A stretch of DNA of 42,665 nucleotides from an uncultured Erysipelotrichaceae bacterium (GTDB lineage: Bacteria; Bacillota_I; Bacilli_A; Erysipelotrichales; Erysipelotrichaceae). The DNA lies in NCBI GenBank assembly GCA_934725085.1, contig CAKVAL010000013.1:1-42665 (forward strand), written 5' to 3'. The translations under genes and the position numbers were made by a program. The notes beneath the pieces are model-generated. The model was not told the origin of the DNA, searched no databases, and saw nothing but the letters and a program-made list of their open reading frames with translations. Positions within the stretch are counted from its first letter, which is position 1, and every line of letters begins with the position of its first letter. Positions 8,932 to 17,205 of this stretch are shown here, piece by piece.

Positions 8932-9918
8932 TTATTCTCCTTCAGAAGATACGATTGAATTTAAGACAGCAAGATTCTCATACATTAAAGTTAGATAATC
9001 CTTGTTGTCAGTTCTTTGAGTAGTGGTCAAAGAAGAAATATTAGAAAGATTAACTCGCTTTAAGTTCAATTCTTTTTCAAGACTTGAAAATAAATCAAGC
9101 ATCTTCTCAGACATATTTGGTTCGTAAACAATATATTCAACCTTATCAGCTATAATTCTATCTTTAATAATTTGTAGCTCTGATTCAGTTGGCAAAGCTC
9201 CATATTTTGATAAACAAACAGGATAAACTTCAATTCCATAAGCCTTTTGCCAAGATCCAAAAGATGGAGTCATCGAAACAAACTTAATATGCTTATTTTC
9301 TTTTACAAGAGTTGTAGCTAAATTTTGATAAGCAGCATCCAAAGTAATTAAATCATTTTCTAAAGTCTTATAATTCTCTTCAAAATATGCAGCTTGTTCA
9401 GCATAATTGCTAGATAAATTTGTATAGATTTGTTTAGCCATAGATAACATGCCAATAGGACTTAGCCATAAGAATAAGTCATTAGTATAAGTATTTGTTT
9501 CCGCAAACATCTCACCATCATAATATGGATTTTCTACATAAGTAACAGTACCATTAACATTTACTGGTGTATAGCGTTTAAAAGAATAGATACTTGAAGC
9601 ACTTAAATCAACCTTGCTGGCATCAGAATCCAAAATTTCATTACCATAAATAGTCATATATGGTTCTAAACCATTGATATAGTAAAAAGAAATAGTATTA
9701 TCGATGATATCTTGATAATTTGAAACGATATTAGCATTTTGAATATCAGCACCATTTTGAATGGAAATAGTCTGAATTCGATCACCACCGATTCTATTCA
9801 ATAAATATCCAATAGGATAACAAGTATATGTATGATATGTTTTTACACCCTTGCTAGTAGTACAAGCGCATAAACAAAATATTGTTAGTAGACATAATAA
9901 TTTCTTAAAAAACTTCAT
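8932..9918 (-). CDS. ZnuA/AdcA-like solute-binding lipoprotein lacking the usual metal ligands
   Basis: Predicted lipoprotein of 328 residues. The signal peptide MKFFKKLLCLLTIFCLCAC ends in a lipobox LCAC with the lipidated Cys at residue 19. The fold-level pattern is that of cluster A-I metal-binding proteins: an early CYPIGYLLNRIGGDR block, a long central helix and the LWLSPIGMLSMAKQI block. The histidines normally found in GADPHxYEP, DPHxWLSP and H-x-A-F appear here as NGADIQNAN, NDLFLWLSP and SMTPSFGSW. Zinc or manganese binding by the usual site is therefore doubtful. No ABC ATPase or permease gene is adjacent. A start at 9972 would lie inside a terminator, so ATG 9918 is preferred. It leads the polA operon. 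Confidence 0.7.
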   Translation of the reverse strand: MKFFKKLLCLLTIFCLCACTTSKGVKTYHTYTCYPIGYLLNRIGGDRIQTISIQNGADIQNANIVSNYQDIIDNTISFYYINGLEPYMTIYGNEILDSDASKVDLSASSIYSFKRYTPVNVNGTVTYVENPYYDGEMFAETNTYTNDLFLWLSPIGMLSMAKQIYTNLSSNYAEQAAYFEENYKTLENDLITLDAAYQNLATTLVKENKHIKFVSMTPSFGSWQKAYGIEVYPVCLSKYGALPTESELQIIKDRIIADKVEYIVYEPNMSEKMLDLFSSLEKELNLKRVNLSNISSLTTTQRTDNKDYLTLMYENLAVLNSIVSSEGE

Positions 9919-9930
9919 ACCACGATTATA
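9919..9930 (-). promoter_or_regulatory. -10 box six bases before the lipoprotein start
   Basis: TATAAT lies exactly 6 bases before the ATG, so the expected first transcribed base is the A of ATG. No Shine-Dalgarno site is present. A leaderless mRNA is inferred. No good -35 box was seen. Confidence 0.5.
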
Positions 9931-9969
9931 CAACAAAATGCCCTCTTCTAATTTTAGAAAAGGACATTT
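9930..9969 (-). terminator. terminator after trmB
   Basis: A near-perfect 15-pair hairpin (arms beginning AATGTCC and ending GGGCATT on the minus strand) is followed by TTTTGTTGT. It separates trmB from the lipoprotein-polA operon and its T tract abuts the next -10 box. Confidence 0.8.
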
Positions 9970-9987
9970 CACAAATAATTCATATTG

Positions 9988-10596
9988 TTATTTAGAAAGC
10001 TTAATGTAATAAATGGGATTACCCAAATCCTTAAACTTTGTCTCATAACCAGTTAAAGGCTCATCACGCTTAATAGAATGATAGTCATAATTGATATCTA
10101 AAGTCTTTAAATTAGCCTCTTTAAAGTATTCTAATGAGTCCATAAAGAAATCTTTATTATCAGTCTTAAAGATAATAATTCCATCATCCTTTAAAAGTTC
10201 CTTATACTTTTCCAAGAAAGTTGGATAAGTAAGTCTTCTTTTATGATGACCTGACTTAGGCCAAGGATCAGAGAAATGTAAATAAATACGATCAATAGAA
10301 CCCTTATTTATATATTCTTCAATCTCATTAGCATTTCTTAACAAGACCTTAAAGTTATCTAATTCGTATTCTTGAGCTTTAATGATGGCCCTTGCCACAC
10401 AGGTTTCATCTTTTTCAAGACCAATATAATAGATATCTTTATATCTCTTGGCACTATCACAAATAAAATCACCCATGCCCATTCCTATTTCTAGATAAAT
10501 TGGCATAGTAGTCTCAAATTCTTTTAAATCTTCTAAAAGATAAACCTTTTCTTCATCTAAGAAAGGTCTAACCCATTTCTTCTTTCGCATTCGCAT
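9988..10596 (-). CDS. trmB: tRNA (guanine-N7-)-methyltransferase
   Basis: SAM-dependent enzyme making m7G46 in the variable loop of tRNAs. The 202-residue protein has the SAM-binding LEIGMGMGDFI motif near residue 37 and the family signature HFSDPWPKSGHHKRRL near residue 120. The C-terminal TGYETKF motif is the conserved T-x-YE substrate segment. ATG 10596 is chosen because a TGn-extended -10 lies exactly 6 bases upstream; a second Met two codons later is possible. It is monocistronic between two terminators. Confidence 0.96.
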   Translation of the reverse strand: MRMRKKKWVRPFLDEEKVYLLEDLKEFETTMPIYLEIGMGMGDFICDSAKRYKDIYYIGLEKDETCVARAIIKAQEYELDNFKVLLRNANEIEEYINKGSIDRIYLHFSDPWPKSGHHKRRLTYPTFLEKYKELLKDDGIIIFKTDNKDFFMDSLEYFKEANLKTLDINYDYHSIKRDEPLTGYETKFKDLGNPIYYIKLSK

Positions 10597-10611
10597 GAAA
10601 GAATTATACCA
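10597..10611 (-). promoter_or_regulatory. extended -10 promoter of trmB (leaderless geometry)
   Basis: TGGTATAAT (TGn plus TATAAT) is followed by 6 bases and then ATG. No Shine-Dalgarno site or good -35 box is visible. Confidence 0.6.
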
Positions 10612-10612
10612 T

Positions 10613-10636
10613 AAGAAAAACTCGGAAATCCGAGTT
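10613..10636 (-). terminator. terminator after the SDR gene
   Basis: AACTCGG-ATTT-CCGAGTT hairpin followed by TTTCTT on the minus strand, just past the dehydrogenase stop codon. Confidence 0.8.
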
Positions 10637-10644
10637 CGTCTACA

Positions 10645-11388
10645 TTAACCAAGCATACCGCCATCAACTCTTAATACAGCACCTGTGATATATGAAGCAT
10701 AATCACTAGCTAAGAAGACAAAGGCATTAGCGATATCTTCTGGTTGACCAAGTCTTTGTAGAGGTACTTGCTTAGACATAGCTGCAATAATCTCTTTTGG
10801 AGCTTGAGCCATCATATCAGTCTCTGTAATACCAGGAGCAACACAGTTAACACGGATATTATCCTTACCCACTTCTCTTGCTAGTGAAATAGTCATGCCA
10901 TCAACCGCAAACTTAGAACCAGGATATACGATAGCACCAGGAGTACCAACTCTTGATACCATTGAAGAAGTATTGATGATACAACCTCCACCATTTTCCT
11001 TCATTAAGTTAATAGCCTTCTTAGAACATACATAGACGCCCTTAACATTGATGGCAATAATTCTATCAAATGTCTCATCATCAAAGTTGTATGTAGGACC
11101 GCTAGCTGCAAGACCTGCATTGTTAATTAAAATATCAACCTTACCGAAACGCGCAACTACTTCATCGAAGGCAGCGCCTACACTTTCAGCATCATCAAGC
11201 TTTGGACAAATGCCCATCAAAGAATCACTGTATTCACTTAGCTTTTCTAAAGCCTTATCTACAGTCTCTTGTCTTGAACCACACATTGCAACCTTAGCGC
11301 CTTGTTTTAAGAATGCTTCAACAGTCGCAAAACCAATTCCTCTTGTACCACCTGTAATGATAGCAACCTTGTTTTCTAATAATTTCAT
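10645..11388 (-). CDS. short-chain dehydrogenase/reductase (FabG-like)
   Basis: Classical NAD(P)-dependent SDR of 247 residues. The Rossmann motif TGGTRGIG is at residues 12-19, NNAG at 89-92, and the catalytic Ser142, Tyr155 and Lys159 are all present (YPGSK at 155-159). The C-terminal GAVLRVDGGM is typical of FabG and of hydroxysteroid dehydrogenases. The gene stands alone, not in a fatty-acid cluster, so a role in fatty-acid synthesis is not supported and another ketone or hydroxysteroid substrate is possible. The upstream in-frame GTG at 11406 overlaps the Shine-Dalgarno site GAGGGAG; ATG 11388, eight bases after it, is the better start. Confidence 0.85.
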   Translation of the reverse strand: MKLLENKVAIITGGTRGIGFATVEAFLKQGAKVAMCGSRQETVDKALEKLSEYSDSLMGICPKLDDAESVGAAFDEVVARFGKVDILINNAGLAASGPTYNFDDETFDRIIAINVKGVYVCSKKAINLMKENGGGCIINTSSMVSRVGTPGAIVYPGSKFAVDGMTISLAREVGKDNIRVNCVAPGITETDMMAQAPKEIIAAMSKQVPLQRLGQPEDIANAFVFLASDYASYITGAVLRVDGGMLG

Positions 11389-11445
11389 ATTATAATTCTC
11401 CCTCACTATCTAATATTATACTATGATAATTATTTAACAAATCAT

Positions 11446-11479
11446 TAAAAAGAAAATGGTGACACCTTAGTATCACCAT
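11446..11479 (-). terminator. terminator after pnp
   Basis: ATGGTGATAC / GTGTCACCAT hairpin followed by TTTTCTTTTT on the minus strand. Confidence 0.8.
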
Positions 11480-11492
11480 CATACTTGATTAA

Positions 11493-13730
11493 TTATCCAA
11501 GCTTCTTACCGAAGAATCTTCTTTCGCCCTTTGCTTTAGATTCGACCCCGTTAGATTCGTGCCCGTTAGATTCGTGCCCGTTGGATTCGTGCCCGATAGA
11601 ATCAGCTTCCTTAGCCTCTTCCTTCTTCTCAGGCTTTGGCAATAATTCCTTGGCACTTACATTGACTCTACCCTTGTCGTCAATTTCCATAACCTTAACT
11701 TTAATCTTATCACCAATCTTTAATACATCTTCAGGCTTAGCAACACGATCATGAGAAATCTTAGAAACATGAAGTAAAGCATCTTGTCCCTTAAAGATTT
11801 CAACGAAGGCACCAAACTTTTCAAGACGCACTACAGTAGCATCATAGATGTCTCCAACTTTAGCAACTCTAGCGATATCTTGGATGATTTCCTTAGCCTT
11901 ATTGATAGTTTCTCTATCCATATGGTATAGAACAACTTTACCATTATCATCGATATCAATCTTGATGTTGTCACATTCTTCAATAATCTTATTGATTTGT
12001 TCACCACCCTTACCGATAACATCTCTAATCTTATCAACAGGAATAGTAAATGTATCCATCTTAGGAGCATACTTAGAAACATCCTTACGAGGTTCACTAA
12101 TACATGCCATCATATTATCAAGAATCTCTAATCTACCCTTCTTTGCTTGAGCTAGGGCTTCCTCAAATACTTCACGTTTGATACCAGTACACTTGATATC
12201 CATTTGAAGTGCAGTGATACCATCCTTTGTACCAGCTACCTTGAAGTCCATATCACCATAGTGGTCTTCCATACCTTGAATATCAGTCAAGATAGAATAA
12301 GAATCACCAACTTCAATTAGACCCATAGCCACACCAGCAACGGGAGCCTTAATAGGAACACCGGCTGCCATTAATGACATAGTACCAGCACAAATAGAAG
12401 CTTGTGAAGATGAACCATTTGATTCAACAACTTCAGCAACTGTTCTAATTGCATATGGGAACTCTTCCTCACTTGGAATAACTTGCTTAAGAGCTCTTTC
12501 ACCTAGTGCACCATGACCAATTTCTCTTCTACCTGGATTACCCATTCTACCTACTTCACCAACTGAATAAGGTGGGAAATTATATTGATGCATGAAACGC
12601 TTCTCATCAACCTCAGTTAAGTCATCGATGATTTGATTATCACCTAAAGGACCTAAAGTTGTAATTGATATAACTTGTGTTTGACCACGAGTAAACATAG
12701 CAGAACCATGTACTCTAGGAAGTAAATCAATTTGAGAATCTAGAGGTCTAATCTCATCCAATGCCCTACCATCAGGTCTAATCTTTTCAACTGAGATTAA
12801 TCTTCTAACTTCATTAGCGATAATTTCAGTACAATATTCATTTGTTTGCTTAACAAGCTTATCGATTTCCTTTTCAGTTAAAGTTGTATCTTCTTCAAAA
12901 TGAGCTTGCATATTCTTAGTAATGCTTTCTTGAGCATTATAAGATTCTAACTTATCATGAATTGAAACAGCCTTCTCTAAATCGCTCTTGCCATTAGCGT
13001 CAACATATTCTTTAACACGTGGATCGATTTCATAAAGAACTACTTCCATCTTTTCCTTGCCGACCTTAGCAATGATTTCTTTTTGGAAAGCACATAATTC
13101 CTTAATCTTTTCATGGCCAAACATCAAAGCATCTAACATTAATTCTTCAGAAACTTCCTTAGCACCAGCTTCAACCATATCGATTGCAGTCTCAGTACCA
13201 GCAACTGTTAAGTCAATTAATGATTCATTCATTTGTTCAACACTTGGGTTAACAACAAATTCGCCATTGATATAACCAACTTTAACACCAGCAACTGGAC
13301 CATTGAAAGGAATATTTGAAATACATAAAGCAAGTGATGCACCAAATAATGCAGCCATTTCAGCTGAACAGTCAACATCAACAGACATTACAGTATTTAC
13401 AACTTGAACTTCATTTCTAAAACCTTCAGCAAATAAAGGTCTAATAGGTCTATCAATTAGTCTAGCAGTTAAAGTAGCATGTTCACTTGGTCTACCTTCT
13501 CTTCTTAAGAAGCCACCAGGAATCTTACCTACAGAATATAATTTTTCTTCAAATGATACTGTTAGTGGGAAAAAATCAGTATCCTTAGCAACATTGCTTG
13601 CACAAGCAGTTGATAATATAACAGTGTCCTCATAACGGACTAGAACAGACCCCCCAGCCTGTTTTGCGATCTCACCAGTCTCAACTGTAAGTTTACGACC
13701 ATAGAAATCTAAAGTAAAAACTTCTTTCAT
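11493..13730 (-). CDS. pnp: polyribonucleotide nucleotidyltransferase (PNPase)
   Basis: Phosphorolytic 3'-5' exoribonuclease of mRNA decay and of RNA 3'-end polymerisation. The 745 residues hold two RNase PH domains (about 1-230 and 310-545; LGPLGDNQIIDDL and the active-site GMEDHYGDMDFKV are visible), a KH domain near 555-615 with VIGKGGEQINKI, and an S1 domain near 620-695 with VRLEKFGAFVEI. After the S1 domain comes an unusual tail of about 45 residues, rich in Lys and Glu and carrying four copies of a GHESN-type repeat (last copy GVES). The Shine-Dalgarno site is weak (AGAAGAG). PNPase is autoregulated through its leader in other bacteria, and a hairpin is present upstream here. Confidence 0.96.
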   Translation of the reverse strand: MKEVFTLDFYGRKLTVETGEIAKQAGGSVLVRYEDTVILSTACASNVAKDTDFFPLTVSFEEKLYSVGKIPGGFLRREGRPSEHATLTARLIDRPIRPLFAEGFRNEVQVVNTVMSVDVDCSAEMAALFGASLALCISNIPFNGPVAGVKVGYINGEFVVNPSVEQMNESLIDLTVAGTETAIDMVEAGAKEVSEELMLDALMFGHEKIKELCAFQKEIIAKVGKEKMEVVLYEIDPRVKEYVDANGKSDLEKAVSIHDKLESYNAQESITKNMQAHFEEDTTLTEKEIDKLVKQTNEYCTEIIANEVRRLISVEKIRPDGRALDEIRPLDSQIDLLPRVHGSAMFTRGQTQVISITTLGPLGDNQIIDDLTEVDEKRFMHQYNFPPYSVGEVGRMGNPGRREIGHGALGERALKQVIPSEEEFPYAIRTVAEVVESNGSSSQASICAGTMSLMAAGVPIKAPVAGVAMGLIEVGDSYSILTDIQGMEDHYGDMDFKVAGTKDGITALQMDIKCTGIKREVFEEALAQAKKGRLEILDNMMACISEPRKDVSKYAPKMDTFTIPVDKIRDVIGKGGEQINKIIEECDNIKIDIDDNGKVVLYHMDRETINKAKEIIQDIARVAKVGDIYDATVVRLEKFGAFVEIFKGQDALLHVSKISHDRVAKPEDVLKIGDKIKVKVMEIDDKGRVNVSAKELLPKPEKKEEAKEADSIGHESNGHESNGHESNGVESKAKGERRFFGKKLG
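11536..11595. repeat. four 15-base tandem repeats in the pnp tail
   Basis: Four head-to-tail units of the type AGATTCGTGCCCGTT; the first and last carry a few substitutions. On the coding (minus) strand they are in frame and encode GHESN-type pentapeptides. The units are much more GC-rich than the surroundings. They share the 12-base core AGATTCGTGCCC with the repeat at 19714-19770. Confidence 0.9.
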
Positions 13731-13774
13731 TTAATCTCTTCTTTCTTTCTAACTATTTGATTATACAAAATAAA

Positions 13775-13810
13775 AATGAGATTTCCAAAAAGATTAATTA
13801 AAATCTCATT
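13775..13810 (-). promoter_or_regulatory. hairpin in the pnp leader region
   Basis: AATGAGATTT and AAATCTCATT pair across a 16-base loop, followed on the minus strand by TTTTTATTTT. TATAAT-like boxes lie on both sides (minus strand, 13825-13820 and 13765-13760). The element could be an attenuator or a processing site in a longer pnp leader, or a terminator shielding pnp from antisense-side transcription. Function is inferred. Confidence 0.45.
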
Positions 13811-13912
13811 ATTTATGACATTATAGCTTTATTTATAGTAAGAACTATATTTTTTATTATCTTATTTAAGTTTTTTACTTTCTTAGCGTTTTTCTATTAG
13901 GAGAAAGTTAAG

Positions 13913-13942
13913 TAAACAATTCCATCATTTTTATGGTATATT
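13913..13942 (+). promoter_or_regulatory. promoter of the structured RNA
   Basis: TGGTATATT is a TGn-extended -10 (TATATT at 13937-13942). TAAACA at 13913 is a possible -35 with 18-base spacing. The predicted first base is G13949. Confidence 0.5.
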
Positions 13943-13948
13943 ATAAGT

Positions 13949-14134
13949 GAGCTTGAAGGGTGTGGTAGTTAGCTCCTACTGGCAAGTCCGAAAGAATTAA
14001 AAGGTATCGGTAAGTCAAACCAAGGGATAGAGATCAGATGTCCCCGTCCTGTGTCCCGGGATTTAAAACAATGGGAATTCGCATGCGTTTAGGCTAAGCT
14101 GATCATATTTACCGGATTATCCGGTTTTTATTTT
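13949..14134 (+). ncRNA. structured non-coding RNA upstream of the PBECR4-like gene
   Basis: A 186-base unit with its own extended -10 promoter and a strong terminator, far more GC-rich than its flanks and without a sensible reading frame. Several pairings are visible: GGGATA with TGTCCC around 14023-14044, GGTAG with CTACT near 13964-13981, and possible closing pairs between the 5' AGCTT and the 3' AAGCT. A GGYAAGTC motif occurs twice about 30 bases apart. It lacks the signatures of SRP RNA, RNase P RNA, tmRNA, T-box and common riboswitches as I know them. It could be a free small RNA (6S-like in size), an RNA antitoxin, or an attenuating leader for the next gene. Confidence 0.55.
14111..14134 (+). 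terminator. terminator of the structured RNA
   Basis: CCGGA-TTA-TCCGG followed by TTTTTATTTT. The next gene's ATG comes only 4 bases later, so that gene has no room for a Shine-Dalgarno site. Confidence 0.85.
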
Positions 14135-14138
14135 ACAT

Positions 14139-15032
14139 ATGATTATAAATACAATAAAAGAATACGAAGATATTAATAAACTAATATTTGATAATTTTTT
14201 ATACTATAAGAATAATCTTTTAAATAAGATTGTTCTTATAGATTTTAATGGTTACTTTATGGCAATTAAAATGTCAAAAGAGAACCTTAAACATTTGCTT
14301 GGATTACATAAAAGCTATAATAGCATTTATCAAAATAATGCTTTTTCTTGTTTTGGTTATATAGAGAAAATGTATCATTTAAATAAAGATTTAAAAGTAA
14401 TCAGATACGAAAAGTTTATATCGGACGAATTATCAAGATACGAAGTAGAAATCATTGAAAGAAATTTATATTTTAGAGAAATATTCGAAAGCTTGTTATT
14501 AAACCCAAAGATATATTCTCATAGATTTCAAAATTTAAATTCTAATATGAAATACGATTATTTTCACAATTATATTTTGGATTTTAATAATAAAATTCTT
14601 TGTTTAACATCAGGAGAAAATGATAACTTATTTTATCCATCATCAATAATTGATAAAAATATTAACGATATGAGAAGTGAGATTCCTTTTAACGCAATAG
14701 ATGTTAAACTGTTAACAATAAACGAATTCAATAACATTAAAGATAAATTAGATTTTATAAAGCCAAACACAAAGCAAACCTCTAATGCCGATAAAAAGAA
14801 AACTAATAATATAAAATTTATTAATAAGAAAAATGTAAACAGTATAAACAAATTGTTGCCTGCCGACTATAAAATCAAAAAAGGTTCTGGTAAAAAATCA
14901 CAATATATTTTAGTAAAGAATAATGAAATTGTTTGCATAGATATTCAAGATAAAATTAAATCAATTAATTTAGAATCGTCAATAGAAGAAATAATGGTTT
15001 TAATTAAAGAAATAAATACAGGCGAGCATTAG
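14139..15032 (+). CDS. putative PBECR4-domain nuclease (toxin-like)
   Basis: A 297-residue cytoplasmic protein with no signal peptide. Residues 35-60 (FNGYFMAIKMSKENLKHLLG, then LHK) resemble the conserved F-HL-GLHK motif of PBECR4 proteins, a predicted RNase superfamily (Barnase-EndoU-ColicinE5/D-RelE-like) associated with phages and mobile elements. A Lys/Asn-rich linker near residues 205-235 leads to a small C-terminal domain of unknown type. The frame is closed by a TGA at 14100-14102 and offers no other start except internal Met codons, so ATG 14139 is taken. It follows the RNA terminator by 4 bases. It is very AT-rich and alone on the plus strand, which suggests transfer. Nuclease activity is unproven. 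Confidence 0.5.
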   Translation: MIINTIKEYEDINKLIFDNFLYYKNNLLNKIVLIDFNGYFMAIKMSKENLKHLLGLHKSYNSIYQNNAFSCFGYIEKMYHLNKDLKVIRYEKFISDELSRYEVEIIERNLYFREIFESLLLNPKIYSHRFQNLNSNMKYDYFHNYILDFNNKILCLTSGENDNLFYPSSIIDKNINDMRSEIPFNAIDVKLLTINEFNNIKDKLDFIKPNTKQTSNADKKKTNNIKFINKKNVNSINKLLPADYKIKKGSGKKSQYILVKNNEIVCIDIQDKIKSINLESSIEEIMVLIKEINTGEH

Positions 15033-15051
15033 CTCGCCTAATAATTTTTTT
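15021..15051. terminator. bidirectional terminator between the PBECR4-like gene and tex
   Basis: GGCGAGC-ATTA-GCTCGCC hairpin. On the plus strand TAATAATTTTTTT follows; on the minus strand TGTATTTATTT follows. The stop codon of the plus-strand gene lies in the loop. Confidence 0.75.
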
Positions 15052-17182
15052 ATAAGAATAAACTCAATGACACTCTATTTCTTTCCTTATCAATCTTGAT
15101 GACATAGACATCAATGATGTCGCCTACTTCTAAGTAATCATAAGGGCTAATATTTCTTTGTTTAGAAATCTTAGACTTATGAACTAAACCATCATCATGT
15201 AAACCGATGTCCACAAAAGCACCAAAGTCAACAACATCTCTTACAACACCCTGTAATTTCTCACCAATAGACAAGTTATTTATATCAAGCTTATCTGACT
15301 TTAAGATTGGTCCAGCATAATCATCACGATAATCTCTTAAAGGCTCAGACAAGTTCTTAATAATATCAGCCACTGTATAAACATCACTCTCATACTTACT
15401 AGCTAAAGATTTTACATCATCATTAGTTAAAGCTTCCTTAAGTTCTTCACTACCCAAAGCTAAACCCTTGTGTTCCATCAAGATATTCTTAGCCAACTTA
15501 TAACTTTCAGGGTGAATAGAAGTCATATCCAAGGCTTCCTTGCCATCCTTGATTCTTAAGAAACCAGCAGCCTGTTGGAAAGCCTTAGCACCTATCTTAT
15601 TAACCTTCTTAAGTTCTGATCTGTTACTAAATAAACCATTCTCATTACGATAATTAACAATTTCATTAGCACTAGACTTATTTAAGCCTGAAATATGTTC
15701 AAGCAATTCTTTAGAAGCTGTATTTAAATCAACACCAACTCTATTAACAGTCTTAAGAACTGTAAAATCTAGCTTCTCATCTAATTCCTTAGTAGGCAAA
15801 TCATGTTGATATTGACCAACACCAATAGATCTTGGATCAATCTTAATAAGCTCAGAAAGAGGATCCAACACTCTTCTTGCGATAGATACAGCACTTCTTT
15901 CTTCTACATGCAAATCAGGGAACTCACTTCTAGCGTTCTCACTAGCTGAATAAACAGAAGCACCAGCCTCAGATACTAAAGTATACTTAACATCTAAGCT
16001 ATTTTTCTTAACTAATTCACTGACAAACTGTTCACTCTCTCTACTTGCAGTACCATTACCAATCGCAATTAGAAAAACATTATATTTTTTAATTAAGTTA
16101 AGACAAATCTTCTCAGCCTCAACAACCTTCTTAACAGGCTCATGAGGGAAAATCTTATCGATATGTAATAGCTTACCGGTGCCATCCAAGATAGCCAACT
16201 TACAACCTGTTCTAAAAGCAGGGTCAAAGCCCATAATACAATCAACTGAAACAGGAGCTTGTAGTAATAGATGTTCTAAGTTATTCGCAAACACTTCAAT
16301 TGACTTATTAGAAGCTCTTTCGAATAAAGAAGACCATACTTCATTCTCTACCGAAGGTAGTGCTAAACGATCTAAACCATCAACAACCGCATCATATACC
16401 AAATCATTGACAATACTATCCCTATCTCTTGATAAACCACGGAAACAATAGCGATACAAGTATTCCTTATCATATTCAAAGCTAAACGAAATAATCTTTT
16501 CTTTAGAAGCTCTATTAATAGCCATGATACGGTGATCCTCAATATATTTTAGTTTCTCACTGTAATCATAATATTTCTTATAGACGCCCTTTTCATCATT
16601 GGCATCCTTTTTAAGCTTACAAACAATAAAAGAATAATTATTAATAGAATCTGTAATCTTCTCTCTAAACTTAGGATCATCACTAACCTTCTCAGCAATA
16701 ATATCCTGCGCTCCTTTTATTGCTGATTTAGTATCCTTAACTTCATCGCTAAGATATTTACTAGCTTCTGTGTTAATATCACCCTTATAAGGAAAACCCA
16801 ACATAAAGTTAGCCAATGGCTCTAAACCCATTCTAATTGCCTCAGAAGCCCTAGTCTTCTTCTTTTGTTTATAAGGACGATAAATATCTTCAACCTCTTT
16901 TAACTTAGTACAAGCTAAAACAGCCTCTTTAATCTCATCGGTCAACTTGCCTGAAGTCTCGATAATTCTTAAAACATCATTTTTACGCTCTTCGAGATTC
17001 AATTGATATTGATACTCTTTCTCAATCGCAAAAATTTGTTCCTCATCCAAATTACCAGTAGCCTCTTTACGATATCTAGCTATAAAAGGTACAGTAGCTC
17101 CTTGTTTTAACAAATCAAGGGCAGCACTAACCTGCTTCTCTTTTACATTTATTGTTTCTGCAACATATTTGATTAAATCCAT
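15050..17182 (-). CDS. tex: Tex-family RNA-binding transcription accessory protein
   Basis: Tex homologue of 710 residues. The N-terminal helical part (VPFIARYRKEATGNLDEEQI) is a Tex signature. A YqgF/RNase H-like domain follows at about residues 310-440 (GFDPAFRTGCKLAILD). The helix-hairpin-helix region near 490-555 contains VGVDLNTASKELLEHISGL. The C-terminal S1 domain contains VVRDVVDFGAFVDIG. The family is linked to RNA binding and transcription-related processes; the exact role is not settled. A GAGG Shine-Dalgarno site precedes ATG 17182. It starts 23 bases after the ABC permease gene with no visible terminator, so it may share the TetR-controlled transcript. Confidence 0.93.
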   Translation of the reverse strand: MDLIKYVAETINVKEKQVSAALDLLKQGATVPFIARYRKEATGNLDEEQIFAIEKEYQYQLNLEERKNDVLRIIETSGKLTDEIKEAVLACTKLKEVEDIYRPYKQKKKTRASEAIRMGLEPLANFMLGFPYKGDINTEASKYLSDEVKDTKSAIKGAQDIIAEKVSDDPKFREKITDSINNYSFIVCKLKKDANDEKGVYKKYYDYSEKLKYIEDHRIMAINRASKEKIISFSFEYDKEYLYRYCFRGLSRDRDSIVNDLVYDAVVDGLDRLALPSVENEVWSSLFERASNKSIEVFANNLEHLLLQAPVSVDCIMGFDPAFRTGCKLAILDGTGKLLHIDKIFPHEPVKKVVEAEKICLNLIKKYNVFLIAIGNGTASRESEQFVSELVKKNSLDVKYTLVSEAGASVYSASENARSEFPDLHVEERSAVSIARRVLDPLSELIKIDPRSIGVGQYQHDLPTKELDEKLDFTVLKTVNRVGVDLNTASKELLEHISGLNKSSANEIVNYRNENGLFSNRSELKKVNKIGAKAFQQAAGFLRIKDGKEALDMTSIHPESYKLAKNILMEHKGLALGSEELKEALTNDDVKSLASKYESDVYTVADIIKNLSEPLRDYRDDYAGPILKSDKLDINNLSIGEKLQGVVRDVVDFGAFVDIGLHDDGLVHKSKISKQRNISPYDYLEVGDIIDVYVIKIDKERNRVSLSLFL

Positions 17183-17205
17183 AAAATAAACCTCGCCTAA
17201 CTATT

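Noticed and set aside
11536..11595. CRISPR-like or phase-variable simple repeat
   Set aside because: Units are contiguous without spacers, so it is not CRISPR. Periods of 15 and 12 are multiples of three, so copy-number change would not switch frames.
13949..14134. SRP RNA, RNase P RNA, tmRNA, M-box or group II intron identity for the structured RNA
   Set aside because: The conserved SRP GGAAG-type loop block, the RNase P GAGGAAAGTCC block, tmRNA ends and the M-box core are absent; shared short words such as GTTAG-CTCCTA are not enough. 6S RNA could not be excluded or supported by eye.
14633..14851. Minus-strand frame inside the PBECR4-like gene encoding a hydrophobic peptide
   Set aside because: It is the complement of a Lys/Asn-rich AT-rich linker, which gives Phe/Leu-rich peptides by chance; no ribosome site was seen.
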